A stretch of 64,000 bases of DNA from Hyphomicrobium_A sp965243865 (GTDB taxonomy: Bacteria; Pseudomonadota; Alphaproteobacteria; Rhizobiales; Hyphomicrobiaceae): assembly GCF_965243865.1 (NCBI RefSeq), contig NZ_OZ251603.1, positions 620,001-684,000 of the forward strand, given 5' to 3'. This document shows, one piece after another, positions 26,534-35,238 of this stretch. Below the pieces are notes generated by a model, which saw only the letters and a program-made list of their open reading frames with translations, did no database searches and was not told the DNA's origin. The position numbers and the translations under genes were made by a program. Numbering within the stretch: the first letter of the stretch is position 1; each line of letters opens with the position of its first letter.

Positions 26534-27235
26534 TCAGATCACCCCGCGTGCGAACGCCCGCGCGTGCACCGGCATGTCATCCGTCCAGTCGTCCGTACCG
26601 CGCACGATGACGATATCGTCGAGCTCTGGGGACTCCTGCCCCTCGATGAAGCTCATGATGCGCGCGCGCAGCGCCTCCGCGGTGAGCGCGCTGCGCCACT
26701 CGACACCGATCGCGACATGCACCCCCATGGCGGCAACAACATAGCCGGGAACACGCTGCAGCTCATCCGGCGACAGCCCGGTCTCTTCGCCCAATTCGCG
26801 CACGATGCAGCTGTCGATGTCGATCCGCCCAGCGCTAGCGTCGTCGGCATCGATCACCCCACTCGGCGGATAGGTGCGTCCGGAATTGAGTTGCCCCGGC
26901 GCTTGCCGCCCGAACAACAAGTAACCGTCGGCGGACCTGATAAGCGCCGCACCCGATGCTTCGCGCACGACATCGCTGGTCGCAAACGGCAGCGAGCGCC
27001 AATAAAGCATCGTGCGAAAATCCGTCTTGAAGAGCGTGCCGGACAGCCGTCCTGCTTCGATCTGATGGTCACGGAAGAGATAAACCGCGCCATTGAACAG
27101 CGAGGGGCACGCCGCGCGTCGGCGCTCCCAATGACTGACGATCATCGCCTCATCCCGCATGGCCAGCGGCCAGCGCCATTCGTCGATGCTGAGCGCGCAT
27201 TCGCGAACGCGAACGACCGCGCCTTGTCCTGGCAT
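26534..27235 (-). CDS. NUDIX hydrolase-like protein
   Basis: A 233-residue protein with a C-terminal NUDIX fold. The box is recognisable but longer than usual: G-V-I-D then IVRELGEETGLSPDEL (residues 148-163), where RELxEETGL supplies the metal-binding glutamates. The N-terminal 90 residues have no motif I recognise. Likely activity is hydrolysis of a nucleoside diphosphate derivative. The start is uncertain: ATG 27235 is used here, and a TTG at 27274 in the same frame would add 13 residues. It lies 104 bases upstream of PhzF on the same strand. Confidence 0.7.
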   Translation of the reverse strand: MPGQGAVVRVRECALSIDEWRWPLAMRDEAMIVSHWERRRAACPSLFNGAVYLFRDHQIEAGRLSGTLFKTDFRTMLYWRSLPFATSDVVREASGAALIRSADGYLLFGRQAPGQLNSGRTYPPSGVIDADDASAGRIDIDSCIVRELGEETGLSPDELQRVPGYVVAAMGVHVAIGVEWRSALTAEALRARIMSFIEGQESPELDDIVIVRGTDDWTDDMPVHARAFARGVI

Positions 27236-27722
27236 AGCTCGCACTGCAGCGCGCTCCGGCAACTTTATGGCCAAAATCGAAGTGGCCCACTCAAACTTGA
27301 TTTCCGCGGCGAAATCTTAGTTTCGCCAAGAACAAACCACGCTCGCTCCACGATGCAGGAGTGGACTGAGGGTGTCAGCAAGCAGTGCCGAGGGGGACTT
27401 TGCATTTGCTTCGCCCAAGCGATCATCACTAACGGCATCCTCGCATCCGCGCGCTTCAACGCGCGCGGCGATGACCGGAATTGCGCCTGCCGGCCAAGAG
27501 GCCCTTCGCAGGTGTGAGATCAGAAATCCGGCGGCGCCATTACCGTGGCGCCGCTGGAGCGGACGGTGGAGGTCCCCGCTTCTCTGCCGTCCGTTTCCTT
27601 GCGCGCCCTGCAGCGAGTCCAATCGTCGTTGCAGGGCGACCGCCTGGAAGGCTCGCGCGGCTGTAGCCTAACGCTACCTCCCCAAAGCACGCTGCGCGGG
27701 TCTTCTGGCTTCTGCTGTCGAC
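27236..27722. other. intergenic region with one hairpin
   Basis: 487 bases with no supported gene. A strong hairpin at 27531-27554 probably ends the transcript of the small secreted protein to its right. Confidence 0.45.
27531..27554 (-). terminator. hairpin downstream of the Cys-rich gene
   Basis: GCGGCGCCA and TGGCGCCGC form a perfect 9-bp stem with a six-base loop. It has no T-run, so it may act with Rho or only protect the mRNA end. Confidence 0.4.
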
Positions 27723-27950
27723 CTAGAGGCAGCCCAGCGTCTTCGATCCGCACGTATAGTAATTGATCATCTCCGCAGAGCAGCACGGCTGATCGGCGCC
27801 GCAGCGCCACGTCTTGATCTTGCCGCTCGAGGTCTTGTGCTTGCAGATCTTCGTCGCCTTCGGAGCAGCGTCAGCCGCTCCAAACGACATCGCAAGCGGC
27901 ACCGCAGCGACGCAAGCCGCCAATGCAATCGATGACAGAACACGCAACAT
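27723..27950 (-). CDS. small secreted cysteine-rich protein
   Basis: 75 residues: a signal peptide (LSSIALAACVAAVPLAMSFGAADA) and a mature part of about 45 residues with six cysteines, two of them adjacent (QPCCSAE), the last being the penultimate residue (LGCL). Three disulfides are possible in the periplasm or outside. The frame is open 16 codons upstream, but ATG 27950 begins the signal sequence. It lies 78 bases downstream of ilvC on the same strand. No family is recognised and no function is proposed. Confidence 0.55.
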   Translation of the reverse strand: MLRVLSSIALAACVAAVPLAMSFGAADAAPKATKICKHKTSSGKIKTWRCGADQPCCSAEMINYYTCGSKTLGCL

Positions 27951-28028
27951 GGCTGAACTCCCTGTTGACCCGCAAGTGAGGCCGACAGTATGCGCCAAGT
28001 TCAGCCAGGTTGCAGTTGCAGACGCGCC

Positions 28029-29048
28029 TCAGTTGCGCGACTTGTCAACCAGAGCGCCCGCCTTGATCCAAGGCATCATGTCACGCAGCTTGGCACCGAC
28101 CTGCTCGATCGGATGCTCGTCCGCCAGACGCCGCGTTGCCTTGAAGCGCCCAGCGCCGGACTTGTATTCCTGCATCCACTCAGAGGTGAAGCGGCCGGTC
28201 TGAATGTCCTTCAGAACCTTCTTCATCTCTGCCTTCGTCTCCGGCGTGATGATGCGCGGACCGGAAACATACTCGCCCCACTCGGCCGTGTTCGAGATCG
28301 AGTAGTTCATGTTGGCAATGCCGCCCTGGTAGATCAGGTCGACGATCAGCTTCACTTCGTGCAGGCACTCGAAGTAGGCCATCTCCGGCGCGTACCCGGC
28401 TTCGACCAGCGTCTCGAAGCCCGCGCGGATCAGCTCCACGAGGCCGCCGCACAGCACCACCTGCTCACCGAAGAGATCGGTCTCGCACTCTTCGCGGAAG
28501 TTGGTCTCGATGATGCCCGAGCGGCCACCGCCCACGCCCGACGCGTACGACAGCGCCAGATCGTGCGCGTTGCCCGAAGCATCCTGATGCACCGCGATCA
28601 GGCACGGCACGCCGCCGCCCTTCTGGTATTCGCCGCGCACCGTGTGGCCCGGGCCCTTCGGCGCGATCATCACCACGTCGAGGGTCTTCTTCGGCTCAAT
28701 CAGGCCGAAGTGCACGTTGAGACCATGCGCGAAGGCAATTGCCGCACCATCGCGAATGTTGTCGGCGATCTCGTTCTTGTAGATGTCGGCCTGCAGTTCG
28801 TCAGGCGTCGCCATCATGATGAGGTCGGCCCACTTGGCAGCATCGGCCACCGACATCACCTGCAGTCCGTCGGCCTCGACCTTCTTGGCCGTCGTCGACT
28901 CCGGTCGCAAAGCAACGCGGATGTCCTTGACGCCCGAGTCCTTCAGGTTCAGCGCATGTGCGCGCCCCTGGGAGCCATAGCCGACAATGGCAACCTTCTT
29001 GCCTTTGATGAGATTGGTGTCGGCATCACGATCGTAATAAACGCGCAT
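28029..29048 (-). CDS. ilvC: ketol-acid reductoisomerase (NADP+)
   Basis: 339 residues, the class I length. Converts acetolactate to dihydroxy-isovalerate (and the isoleucine equivalent) with NADPH and Mg2+. The N-terminal Rossmann fold has VAIVGYGSQGRAHALNL near residue 20, with the NADPH phosphate loop ALRPES. The C-terminal knotted domain holds the metal ligands (ETNFREECETDLFGEQ and CLHEVKLIVDLI). It follows ilvH with a 116-base gap, completing the set for valine, leucine and isoleucine with leuA. Confidence 0.96.
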   Translation of the reverse strand: MRVYYDRDADTNLIKGKKVAIVGYGSQGRAHALNLKDSGVKDIRVALRPESTTAKKVEADGLQVMSVADAAKWADLIMMATPDELQADIYKNEIADNIRDGAAIAFAHGLNVHFGLIEPKKTLDVVMIAPKGPGHTVRGEYQKGGGVPCLIAVHQDASGNAHDLALSYASGVGGGRSGIIETNFREECETDLFGEQVVLCGGLVELIRAGFETLVEAGYAPEMAYFECLHEVKLIVDLIYQGGIANMNYSISNTAEWGEYVSGPRIITPETKAEMKKVLKDIQTGRFTSEWMQEYKSGAGRFKATRRLADEHPIEQVGAKLRDMMPWIKAGALVDKSRN

Positions 29049-29164
29049 GGCTTCCTCTGTCGTTTCTGTCTCGTAGCGAGTGATGATATCGAGCTGCGGG
29101 ATGCAGCAATCGGGTGGGCGCCGGCCGACAAACGCGGCCGGCGGAATTAATCAGCGCAGCTCCT

Positions 29165-29719
29165 TTAGCTGCTTACAGGGCCGCGGCCAATGGCGGCGAT
29201 GCCCGTGCGCGACACTTCGACAAGGCCGAGTTCCGTCATGATCCCTATGAACTCCTCGATTTTCGAGGGTTTTCCGGTCACTTCGAAGACGAAGTGCTCA
29301 GTCGACGTGTCGACCACCTTGGCCCGGAAAATCTCGGCAATCCGCAGCGCCTCGATGCGCTTTTCGCCCTTGCCTGAAACCTTGATCAGCGCCAGTTCGC
29401 GCTCCAGCGCCACGCCCTCATTGGTGAGATCGCGCACCCGGTGGATGGGCACCAGCCGCTCCAGCTGATGCTTGATCTGCTCGATCACGTCAGGGGTGCC
29501 GCGCGTGACAATGGTGATGCGCGACAGATGCTTTTCATGCTCCGTCTCGGTCACCGTCAAGCTGTCGATGTTGTAGCCGCGCCCCGAAAACAGGCCGATG
29601 ACACGCGCCAGCACGCCCGGCTCGTTGTCGACCAGAACAGATAGCGTGCGCGAGACGACCGCCTGCACGGCGCCGGGACCGACGTAGTGACTCTTTGCGA
29701 GTGGCTTGGCCATGTTCAT
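29165..29719 (-). CDS. ilvH: acetolactate synthase small (regulatory) subunit
   Basis: 184 residues. It binds IlvB, raises its activity and gives valine feedback. The N-terminal ACT domain reads LSVLVDNEPGVLARVIGLFSGRGYNIDSLTV (near residues 26-56), and the C-terminal ALS_ss domain carries FRAKVVDTSTEHFVFEVTG. The start ATG 29719 overlaps the stop of the preceding gene (ATGA); a second ATG two codons later is possible. It is separated from ilvB by an unrelated gene, which is unusual. Confidence 0.94.
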   Translation of the reverse strand: MNMAKPLAKSHYVGPGAVQAVVSRTLSVLVDNEPGVLARVIGLFSGRGYNIDSLTVTETEHEKHLSRITIVTRGTPDVIEQIKHQLERLVPIHRVRDLTNEGVALERELALIKVSGKGEKRIEALRIAEIFRAKVVDTSTEHFVFEVTGKPSKIEEFIGIMTELGLVEVSRTGIAAIGRGPVSS

Positions 29720-30357
29720 TGCTTTTTCTCTGGGGCCGCATCTGGGGCTGGAGTGGGAGTATTCTCGGGAGCCGAGTTCGGTTGCGTTGGCACGACATCG
29801 GCGGGACGAGGCGGCAGCTTCGCCCCCGGGAACAGCGTCTTGAAGAACAGCGGAAACCCGTGCTCATCGACATTCCGCTGGAACGCGACAATCTTCTCTT
29901 TCGGGACCTTGTACTGGCCGAACGCCGCGCCGACCCGCCGCGACATCGTCTCTACCAGCATCTTCGGGCTCGGAGCGCCCTGTCGCTTCAATACGTCCAG
30001 CGGCGTGCGCGAATAGATCATCGTCAGGATCTGCGTCTCCATGTAGTCCTGCGCGATGCACGCCTCGAACGCCTTGGTGTACTCCGACGACAGGCTGTGC
30101 GTGCGGTAGCAGGCATCGATGAAGCCGAACGTCTTGGTCGCGCCCTGCGTGCGCTGCATCTGCGCCAGCCGCGTCGCCGCTTCCTTGATGTTCTCGACCT
30201 GATCCCAGCCCGGGTCATGCGCCGCTGCGAGCGACGTCGAGCCAAGTCCGATCACGGCCGCAGCCCCGAGCGCCAGCAGCGCACGCGCGTGCGCCACCTT
30301 CCCCGAGCCAGAAGCCTTGCCGGCACTCTTGGCGATATCGCTTCGCACATCTCTCAT
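29716..30357 (-). CDS. unknown periplasmic protein within the ilvB-ilvH operon
   Basis: 213 residues with an N-terminal hydrophobic segment (LLALGAAAVIGLGSTSLAAAH) that should act as a signal peptide cleaved near residue 47 after a long basic lead, then a helical domain with two cysteines (IDACYRTH, FEACIAQDY) and a Pro-rich tail. Its start shares a base with the ilvB stop (TGATG), and its stop overlaps the ilvH start (ATGA), so the three are translationally coupled. I do not recognise the family. A role in acetolactate synthase itself is unlikely if it is exported. Confidence 0.65.
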   Translation of the reverse strand: MRDVRSDIAKSAGKASGSGKVAHARALLALGAAAVIGLGSTSLAAAHDPGWDQVENIKEAATRLAQMQRTQGATKTFGFIDACYRTHSLSSEYTKAFEACIAQDYMETQILTMIYSRTPLDVLKRQGAPSPKMLVETMSRRVGAAFGQYKVPKEKIVAFQRNVDEHGFPLFFKTLFPGAKLPPRPADVVPTQPNSAPENTPTPAPDAAPEKKQ

Positions 30358-32123
30358 CAGACCAGAACCTTGCCCTCTGCTCCGATCGCGTTCTCGACTT
30401 CCTCGTCGGAAACGTCCTCGCCGAGCAGCATTTCGTTATGCGCTTTCCCTGACGGAATCATCGGGAAGCAGTTTGCCAGTGTCGCCACGCGACAATCGAA
30501 GATAACTGGCCCCTTGGTCTCGATCATGGCGCGGATGGCATCATCGAGCTCTGCCGGATCGTCGCAGCGCATGCCCGTCCAGCCATAGGCTTCGGCGAGC
30601 TTCACGAAATCGGGCAGGCTCTCGGTATAGCTGTGCGACAGCCGGTTTCCGTGCAGAAGCTGCTGCCACTGCCGCACCATACCCATGTACTGGTTATTGA
30701 GGATGAACACCTTCACCGGCAGGTCGTACTGCACCGCCGTCGAGGCCTCCTGGATGTTCATCAGGATCGAGGCATCGCCCGCGATGTCGATCACCAGCGA
30801 CTTCGGATGCGCAAGCTGCGCGCCGATCGCCGCCGGCAGGCCGTAGCCCATCGTGCCCAGGCCGCCCGAGGTCATCCACCGGTTCGGCTCGTCGAAGTGA
30901 TAGAACTGCGCCGCCCACATCTGATGCTGGCCCACTTCCGTGGTGATGTAGGAGTCGCGATCCTTCGTCAGCGCGAACAGACGCTCGATCGCGTACTGCG
31001 GCATGATCACATCGTTCGAGTTCTTGTAGCTGAGCGACTTCTTCGCGCGCCAGCCGTCGATCTGCTTCCACCAGCTCTTGTGCGCGGCCTTGTCGAGCTG
31101 TGGCGCCTTCGACTTCCACACGCGCAGCATGTCTTCCAACGTGTAGGCCACGTCGCCCACGATGGGGATGTCGACCTTCACGTTCTTGTTGATCGAGGAT
31201 GGATCGATGTCGATCTGGATCTTCAGCGAGTTCGGCGCGAACGCATCGAGCCGGCCGGTGATCCGATCATCGAAGCGCGCGCCCACCGCGACCATCACAT
31301 CGCAATCGTGCATCGCCAGATTGGCTTCGTACGTGCCGTGCATGCCCAGCATGCCCAGCCACTGCTTGTCGGAAGCGGGATAAGCACCAAGACCCATCAG
31401 CGTCGACGTGATCGGATAGCCGGTGAGACGCACCAGCTCGCGCAGCAGCTGGCTCGCCTTCGGGCCAGAATTGATCACGCCGCCACCTGTATAGAACACA
31501 GGCTTCTTGGCGCGCGCCATCAGGTCCACAGCTTCGCGCACCGCCGTCTGATCCGGCTTCACGCGCGGCTTGTAAGTCTTGTGCGCGATGTTCGACGGGC
31601 CGACGTAGTTGCCCGTCGCAAACTGCACGTCCTTTGGAATATCGACCACGACCGGACCCGGGCGCCCAGCCTTGGCGATATAGAAGGCCTCATGCAGGAT
31701 GCGGGCGAGGTCGTTGACGTTCTTCACCAGCCAGTTGTGCTTCGTGCATGGGCGCGTGATGCCGACCGTATCGCATTCCTGGAATGCATCGTTGCCGATG
31801 AGGTGCGTTGGCACCTGCCCGGTGATGCACACCAGCGGAATGGAATCCATCAGCGCGTCGGTGAGCCCGGTCACAGCGTTGGTCGCGCCCGGCCCCGACG
31901 TCACCAGCGCAACACCCACCTTGCCCGACGAGCGCGCATAGCCCTCGGCCGCATGCAGCGCACCGCCCTCCTGGCGTACCAGGACGTGCTTGACCTTATC
32001 CTGCTGGAATAGCTCATCGTAGATCGGCAGCACCGCGCCACCGGGATAGCCGAAGATATGTTCCACGCCCTGATCCTTGAGCGCTTCGAGCACCATTTCT
32101 GCGCCCGTCATCGTACGTGCCAT
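30357..32123 (-). CDS. ilvB: acetolactate synthase large (catalytic) subunit
   Basis: 588 residues. A ThDP- and FAD-dependent enzyme that condenses two pyruvates, or pyruvate with 2-oxobutyrate, for branched-chain amino acids. The N-terminal domain has FGYPGGAVLPIYDEL with the catalytic Glu in VRQEGGALHAAEGYAR. The FAD domain is central, and the ThDP motif is IAGDASILMNIQEAS...NNQYMGMVRQWQ. Start ATG 32123 follows GGAG by a normal distance; a TTG four codons upstream is less likely. It lies 88 bases after miaA. Confidence 0.95.
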   Translation of the reverse strand: MARTMTGAEMVLEALKDQGVEHIFGYPGGAVLPIYDELFQQDKVKHVLVRQEGGALHAAEGYARSSGKVGVALVTSGPGATNAVTGLTDALMDSIPLVCITGQVPTHLIGNDAFQECDTVGITRPCTKHNWLVKNVNDLARILHEAFYIAKAGRPGPVVVDIPKDVQFATGNYVGPSNIAHKTYKPRVKPDQTAVREAVDLMARAKKPVFYTGGGVINSGPKASQLLRELVRLTGYPITSTLMGLGAYPASDKQWLGMLGMHGTYEANLAMHDCDVMVAVGARFDDRITGRLDAFAPNSLKIQIDIDPSSINKNVKVDIPIVGDVAYTLEDMLRVWKSKAPQLDKAAHKSWWKQIDGWRAKKSLSYKNSNDVIMPQYAIERLFALTKDRDSYITTEVGQHQMWAAQFYHFDEPNRWMTSGGLGTMGYGLPAAIGAQLAHPKSLVIDIAGDASILMNIQEASTAVQYDLPVKVFILNNQYMGMVRQWQQLLHGNRLSHSYTESLPDFVKLAEAYGWTGMRCDDPAELDDAIRAMIETKGPVIFDCRVATLANCFPMIPSGKAHNEMLLGEDVSDEEVENAIGAEGKVLV

Positions 32124-32211
32124 AGCCAGCTCCAAGGCTTTCGGGTCGTAATCCGACCCCCTTAACTGTTGGCGCGCAACGTATGGTGCCGAAAATGACG
32201 GGTCAATGCGG

Positions 32212-33135
32212 CTATTGAACTAAAGATACGAATTTCGCCAGATCACTTTGCATTTCTTGCGCATAAACAGGCATCCACGCAATCATATTACTTCTAGCCC
32301 AAGTGACCTGCCGCTTGGCGTACTGACGCGACTCCGTCTGCCCCTCGCCGATGGCCGCCTCAAGAGAGACCGACCCGGCTAGATAGCGTCGCAGCGGCCC
32401 AACCCCGAGCGACGACATCAGCGGCAAAGCGGGATCTAACTCCAGCTGCTCAAGTTGCATCACCTCGTCCAGCGCCCCCGCCTCGATCATCGCGCAAAAG
32501 CGCGCGTCTATCCGCTGGTAGAGCTCATCGCGCTCCACGCGCACCAGCAGCGGCACCGTATCGGCGAGGTCGATGATCTTTTCCCGCGGCACCCGCTGCC
32601 ATTCGGCCAGCGACACCCCCGTCGCCTCCAGCACCTCCAGTGCCCGCACGATCCGCTGCGTATCGGTCGGCGCCAGCCGCCCCGCCATCTCTGGATCGCG
32701 CGCCGAAAGCTCACCGTGCAGCGCACCAGCCCCCACCTCCGCGCCTCGTGCACGCCAGTGCTGGCGCACGTCCTCCGGAATGGCAGGTATTGGAGAAAGC
32801 CCCTCCGTCAGCGTCTTGAAGTAAAGCCCCGTGCCGCCGACGATGATCGGCCGCAACCCCGAGCGCTGCGCCTCGCCCAGCACACGGGCTACGTCCCTGG
32901 CGTACCGCCCCGCCGAATAGCTCTCCTGCCCCGACACGAACCCATAGAGCGCATGCGGCGCACGCTGTTCATCCGCCGCTGAGGGCCGCGCCGTCAGGAT
33001 GCGCAGCTCGCGGTAGACCTGCATCGAATCCGCATTGATGACGATCCCGCCCAGGTCCTCGGCGAGGCGCAGCGCGAGCCCCGACTTTCCGCTCGCGGTC
33101 GGTCCGGCAATGAGGATGGGGCGCATGTCATTCAT
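32212..33135 (-). CDS. miaA: tRNA dimethylallyltransferase
   Basis: 307 residues. Adds dimethylallyl to A37 of tRNAs reading UNN codons. The P-loop ILIAGPTASGKSGLALRLA is at the N-terminus, INADSMQVYREL gives the substrate Asp-Ser, and IIVGGTGLYFKTL and AKRQVTWAR are family blocks. Start ATG 33135 (or 33126) fits the usual N-terminus; codons further upstream are not family-like. In many alphaproteobacteria miaA lies before ilvBH, as here. Confidence 0.93.
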   Translation of the reverse strand: MNDMRPILIAGPTASGKSGLALRLAEDLGGIVINADSMQVYRELRILTARPSAADEQRAPHALYGFVSGQESYSAGRYARDVARVLGEAQRSGLRPIIVGGTGLYFKTLTEGLSPIPAIPEDVRQHWRARGAEVGAGALHGELSARDPEMAGRLAPTDTQRIVRALEVLEATGVSLAEWQRVPREKIIDLADTVPLLVRVERDELYQRIDARFCAMIEAGALDEVMQLEQLELDPALPLMSSLGVGPLRRYLAGSVSLEAAIGEGQTESRQYAKRQVTWARSNMIAWMPVYAQEMQSDLAKFVSLVQ

Positions 33136-33200
33136 GCGTGAAGCCCTACAGCAGGCCGCCTCACCTTTCCATTGCACCCAGCGCTAATAGTTTGCCGACG

Positions 33201-34619
33201 CTAGTAGTTGATCGTCGTGCGCAGGCCGAACACTGCCGCGTTGGGGATGGCCTTCAGAGGATCGACCGGGTCATTCGTATGCCCGCCGGGGTTCCAGAAG
33301 TATTGAAAGTCGGGCTGCACGTAGAGGCCCTGCATGATCTCGGCGGTGTAACTCACCTCCAGCACGCCTTCGAAGCTGGGCACCACCGGATTCCCGATCT
33401 CGCGGTAGAAGTCGATCACCCGCGAAGAGACGCCCGTATAGATGAAGCCAACGCCGAACGTGTCGCGTGGACGGTCATCGAACAGGCCGTGCAGCGTTAC
33501 GCCCGCCTCGAAATAGTGCTGAATGAGATTGCCTTCGGGCGGAGCCACAATGTAGCTCCCGAACAGCGTCACGCCGCGCTGCTCTTTGCTGCCGGGCACG
33601 CGATAGATCATCTGATCCAGCAATGCGTAAAAGCCGTAGTCCTTCTGGTCCCGCGACCCCGTCGGCCCGAATAGCCCGATAGGCAATCCGTTGTTGCCAA
33701 TCGCCTGGGGCACGAAGGTGCCGAAGTAACGATAGGCGCCAAGCTTCAGCTTTCCAGCAAGCTCCCCCTCACCCTGGTTGTACTTGATCGCCGTCTCCGC
33801 GATGAACAGCGGCGCGGTGAACGGAAACAGTAAACCATTGGGATTGCAGTCCTCTGGAACCTCGTCGTCCGGGCAGTCGCCCGCCGGATCACCGCTGAAG
33901 AGGCCGAACAAGAAGCCGATGCTGTCGTTCGGATTGAACGCGATCCGCGCACCCGGCGCCGCCATCGGATAGGACGGCCCACCATCGGGCAGGTTGATAC
34001 CCGTGATCGACGGCCAGCCGAACGAGCCGTTGAGAAACGCAGCGCCAGCCTCACTGATAATGAACTCCGAATCCGCCGAGAGCTGGCCGACGCGCAGCGT
34101 CATGTGATCATCGAGCAGCTTCTGCTCCAGATAGATCTCGAACAAACGCGTCGATGGCAGCGCCTCGATGAAGCTCGCCGGCATCAGCACGCCGAGGTTC
34201 GCCGCCGTGATGCTCTGCCCGTGGATCTGATAGCCGTTGGCGAAGAACCTTAGCCCCCTCCAGCCAACCGCCTTTTCGAGGTCGACGCCAACCTCCACAT
34301 CGAGCCGGCCGATATATTGCGTGCCTTGGGCGTACCCGCCCACCGGATTGCCTAGCACGTCACCGATATAATTGACGGCATAGGTGATGCCTTTGCCTGC
34401 GAGCATCGTCCGCACGCCCCCCGGATCGCCGAACGAGCGCGGGAAGTTCACGGCGATCGACGGCTCCGGCAGTCCCGGAACGCGGTCGCTCTCTGCCTCG
34501 ATCGTCTGGGCAAAAACCGGGCAGGAGAATCCGCTCAGCAGCGCGATCGCGGCAGCAACGCCGCGCGCACCTGCGCACCAGTCCACCCCTATCCTGCCGC
34601 GACGGCGCGCACAGGTCAT
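33201..34619 (-). CDS. OprB-like carbohydrate-selective porin
   Basis: 472 residues with a signal peptide (AAAIALLSGFSCPVFAQ) and an outer membrane barrel of the OprB type: an N-terminal stretch with GVRTMLAGKGITYAVNYIGDVLGN, a mid region RLFEIYLEQKLLDDHMTLRVGQLSADSEF, and a C-terminus VFGLRTTINY ending in an aromatic residue. OprB proteins let sugars cross the outer membrane, though many relatives have no proven substrate. It is a single gene upstream of miaA with no sugar-utilisation genes beside it. Confidence 0.8.
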   Translation of the reverse strand: MTCARRRGRIGVDWCAGARGVAAAIALLSGFSCPVFAQTIEAESDRVPGLPEPSIAVNFPRSFGDPGGVRTMLAGKGITYAVNYIGDVLGNPVGGYAQGTQYIGRLDVEVGVDLEKAVGWRGLRFFANGYQIHGQSITAANLGVLMPASFIEALPSTRLFEIYLEQKLLDDHMTLRVGQLSADSEFIISEAGAAFLNGSFGWPSITGINLPDGGPSYPMAAPGARIAFNPNDSIGFLFGLFSGDPAGDCPDDEVPEDCNPNGLLFPFTAPLFIAETAIKYNQGEGELAGKLKLGAYRYFGTFVPQAIGNNGLPIGLFGPTGSRDQKDYGFYALLDQMIYRVPGSKEQRGVTLFGSYIVAPPEGNLIQHYFEAGVTLHGLFDDRPRDTFGVGFIYTGVSSRVIDFYREIGNPVVPSFEGVLEVSYTAEIMQGLYVQPDFQYFWNPGGHTNDPVDPLKAIPNAAVFGLRTTINY

Positions 34620-34962
34620 GCAGTTTCCACCTCAACCGGCTACGGCCGATCAGGCCAGCCCGGACGGGGGCCAGCCTTTCGCGCTGATCTCGCACGATTC
34701 CCCGGCAGCGCTTGTGACGCCCGCGCATCGCTACGCGCGCGTCCGCCTGCGAATCATTTCGCCAATTGCTGCACTGATATCGGTCATTGGCGCAGCCGCG
34801 ACGTGCCTGTGACCTGCAAAACACGACGTCTAGCCAATTTACGCGCCCACGACTCCCAATGCGGGGTTCGCCACTCTTGTCGCGCCGCATCGAAGCCGCT
34901 AGCCATCTACTAACGGTGCAACGGGACAAGCGCTCGAAATCAAAAAGCAGGAGAAGTTGCGC
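34620..34962. other. divergent intergenic region
   Basis: 343 bases between the divergent porin and CDGSH genes, so it should hold both promoters. Long open frames across it are shadows of the neighbours. No clear operator or RNA was seen. Confidence 0.4.
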
Positions 34963-35205
34963 ATGGCTGACGAGCCCATCGTGGCCCAAACTGGCCCCTA
35001 TCAGGTCGAGCTGACGGAAGGAAAGCCGTATTTTTATTGCCGCTGCGGCCGCTCCCAGAAGCAGCCCTTCTGCGATGGCTCGCACAACGGCACCGGCATC
35101 GAGCCGATGCGCTTCGTCGTCGATCACACGGGGACATTCAATATCTGTGGCTGCAAACAGACCGACGACGAACCATTCTGCGACGGATCGCATCTTTTGC
35201 TCTAG
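34963..35205 (+). CDS. two-CDGSH iron-sulfur protein
   Basis: 80 residues with two CDGSH-type 2Fe-2S binding sites: YCRCGRSQKQPFCDGSH and ICGCKQTDDEPFCDGSH, each having three Cys and one His ligand. Proteins with two such motifs in one short chain carry two labile clusters and serve in electron or cluster transfer; no partner is known here. ATG 34963 is preceded by AGGAGA at a normal distance. It is soluble, unlike mitochondrial mitoNEET. It precedes the liv genes by 33 bases, perhaps by chance. Confidence 0.85.
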   Translation: MADEPIVAQTGPYQVELTEGKPYFYCRCGRSQKQPFCDGSHNGTGIEPMRFVVDHTGTFNICGCKQTDDEPFCDGSHLLL

Positions 35206-35238
35206 CTTTGCCAAGCGCTGTCGAGCCGGGGGGGTAGC

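Noticed and set aside
34360..35214. Minus-strand frame of 284 codons across the porin start and the CDGSH gene
   Set aside because: It is antisense to the clearly recognisable CDGSH gene and overlaps the start of the porin gene in another frame; no domain is seen.
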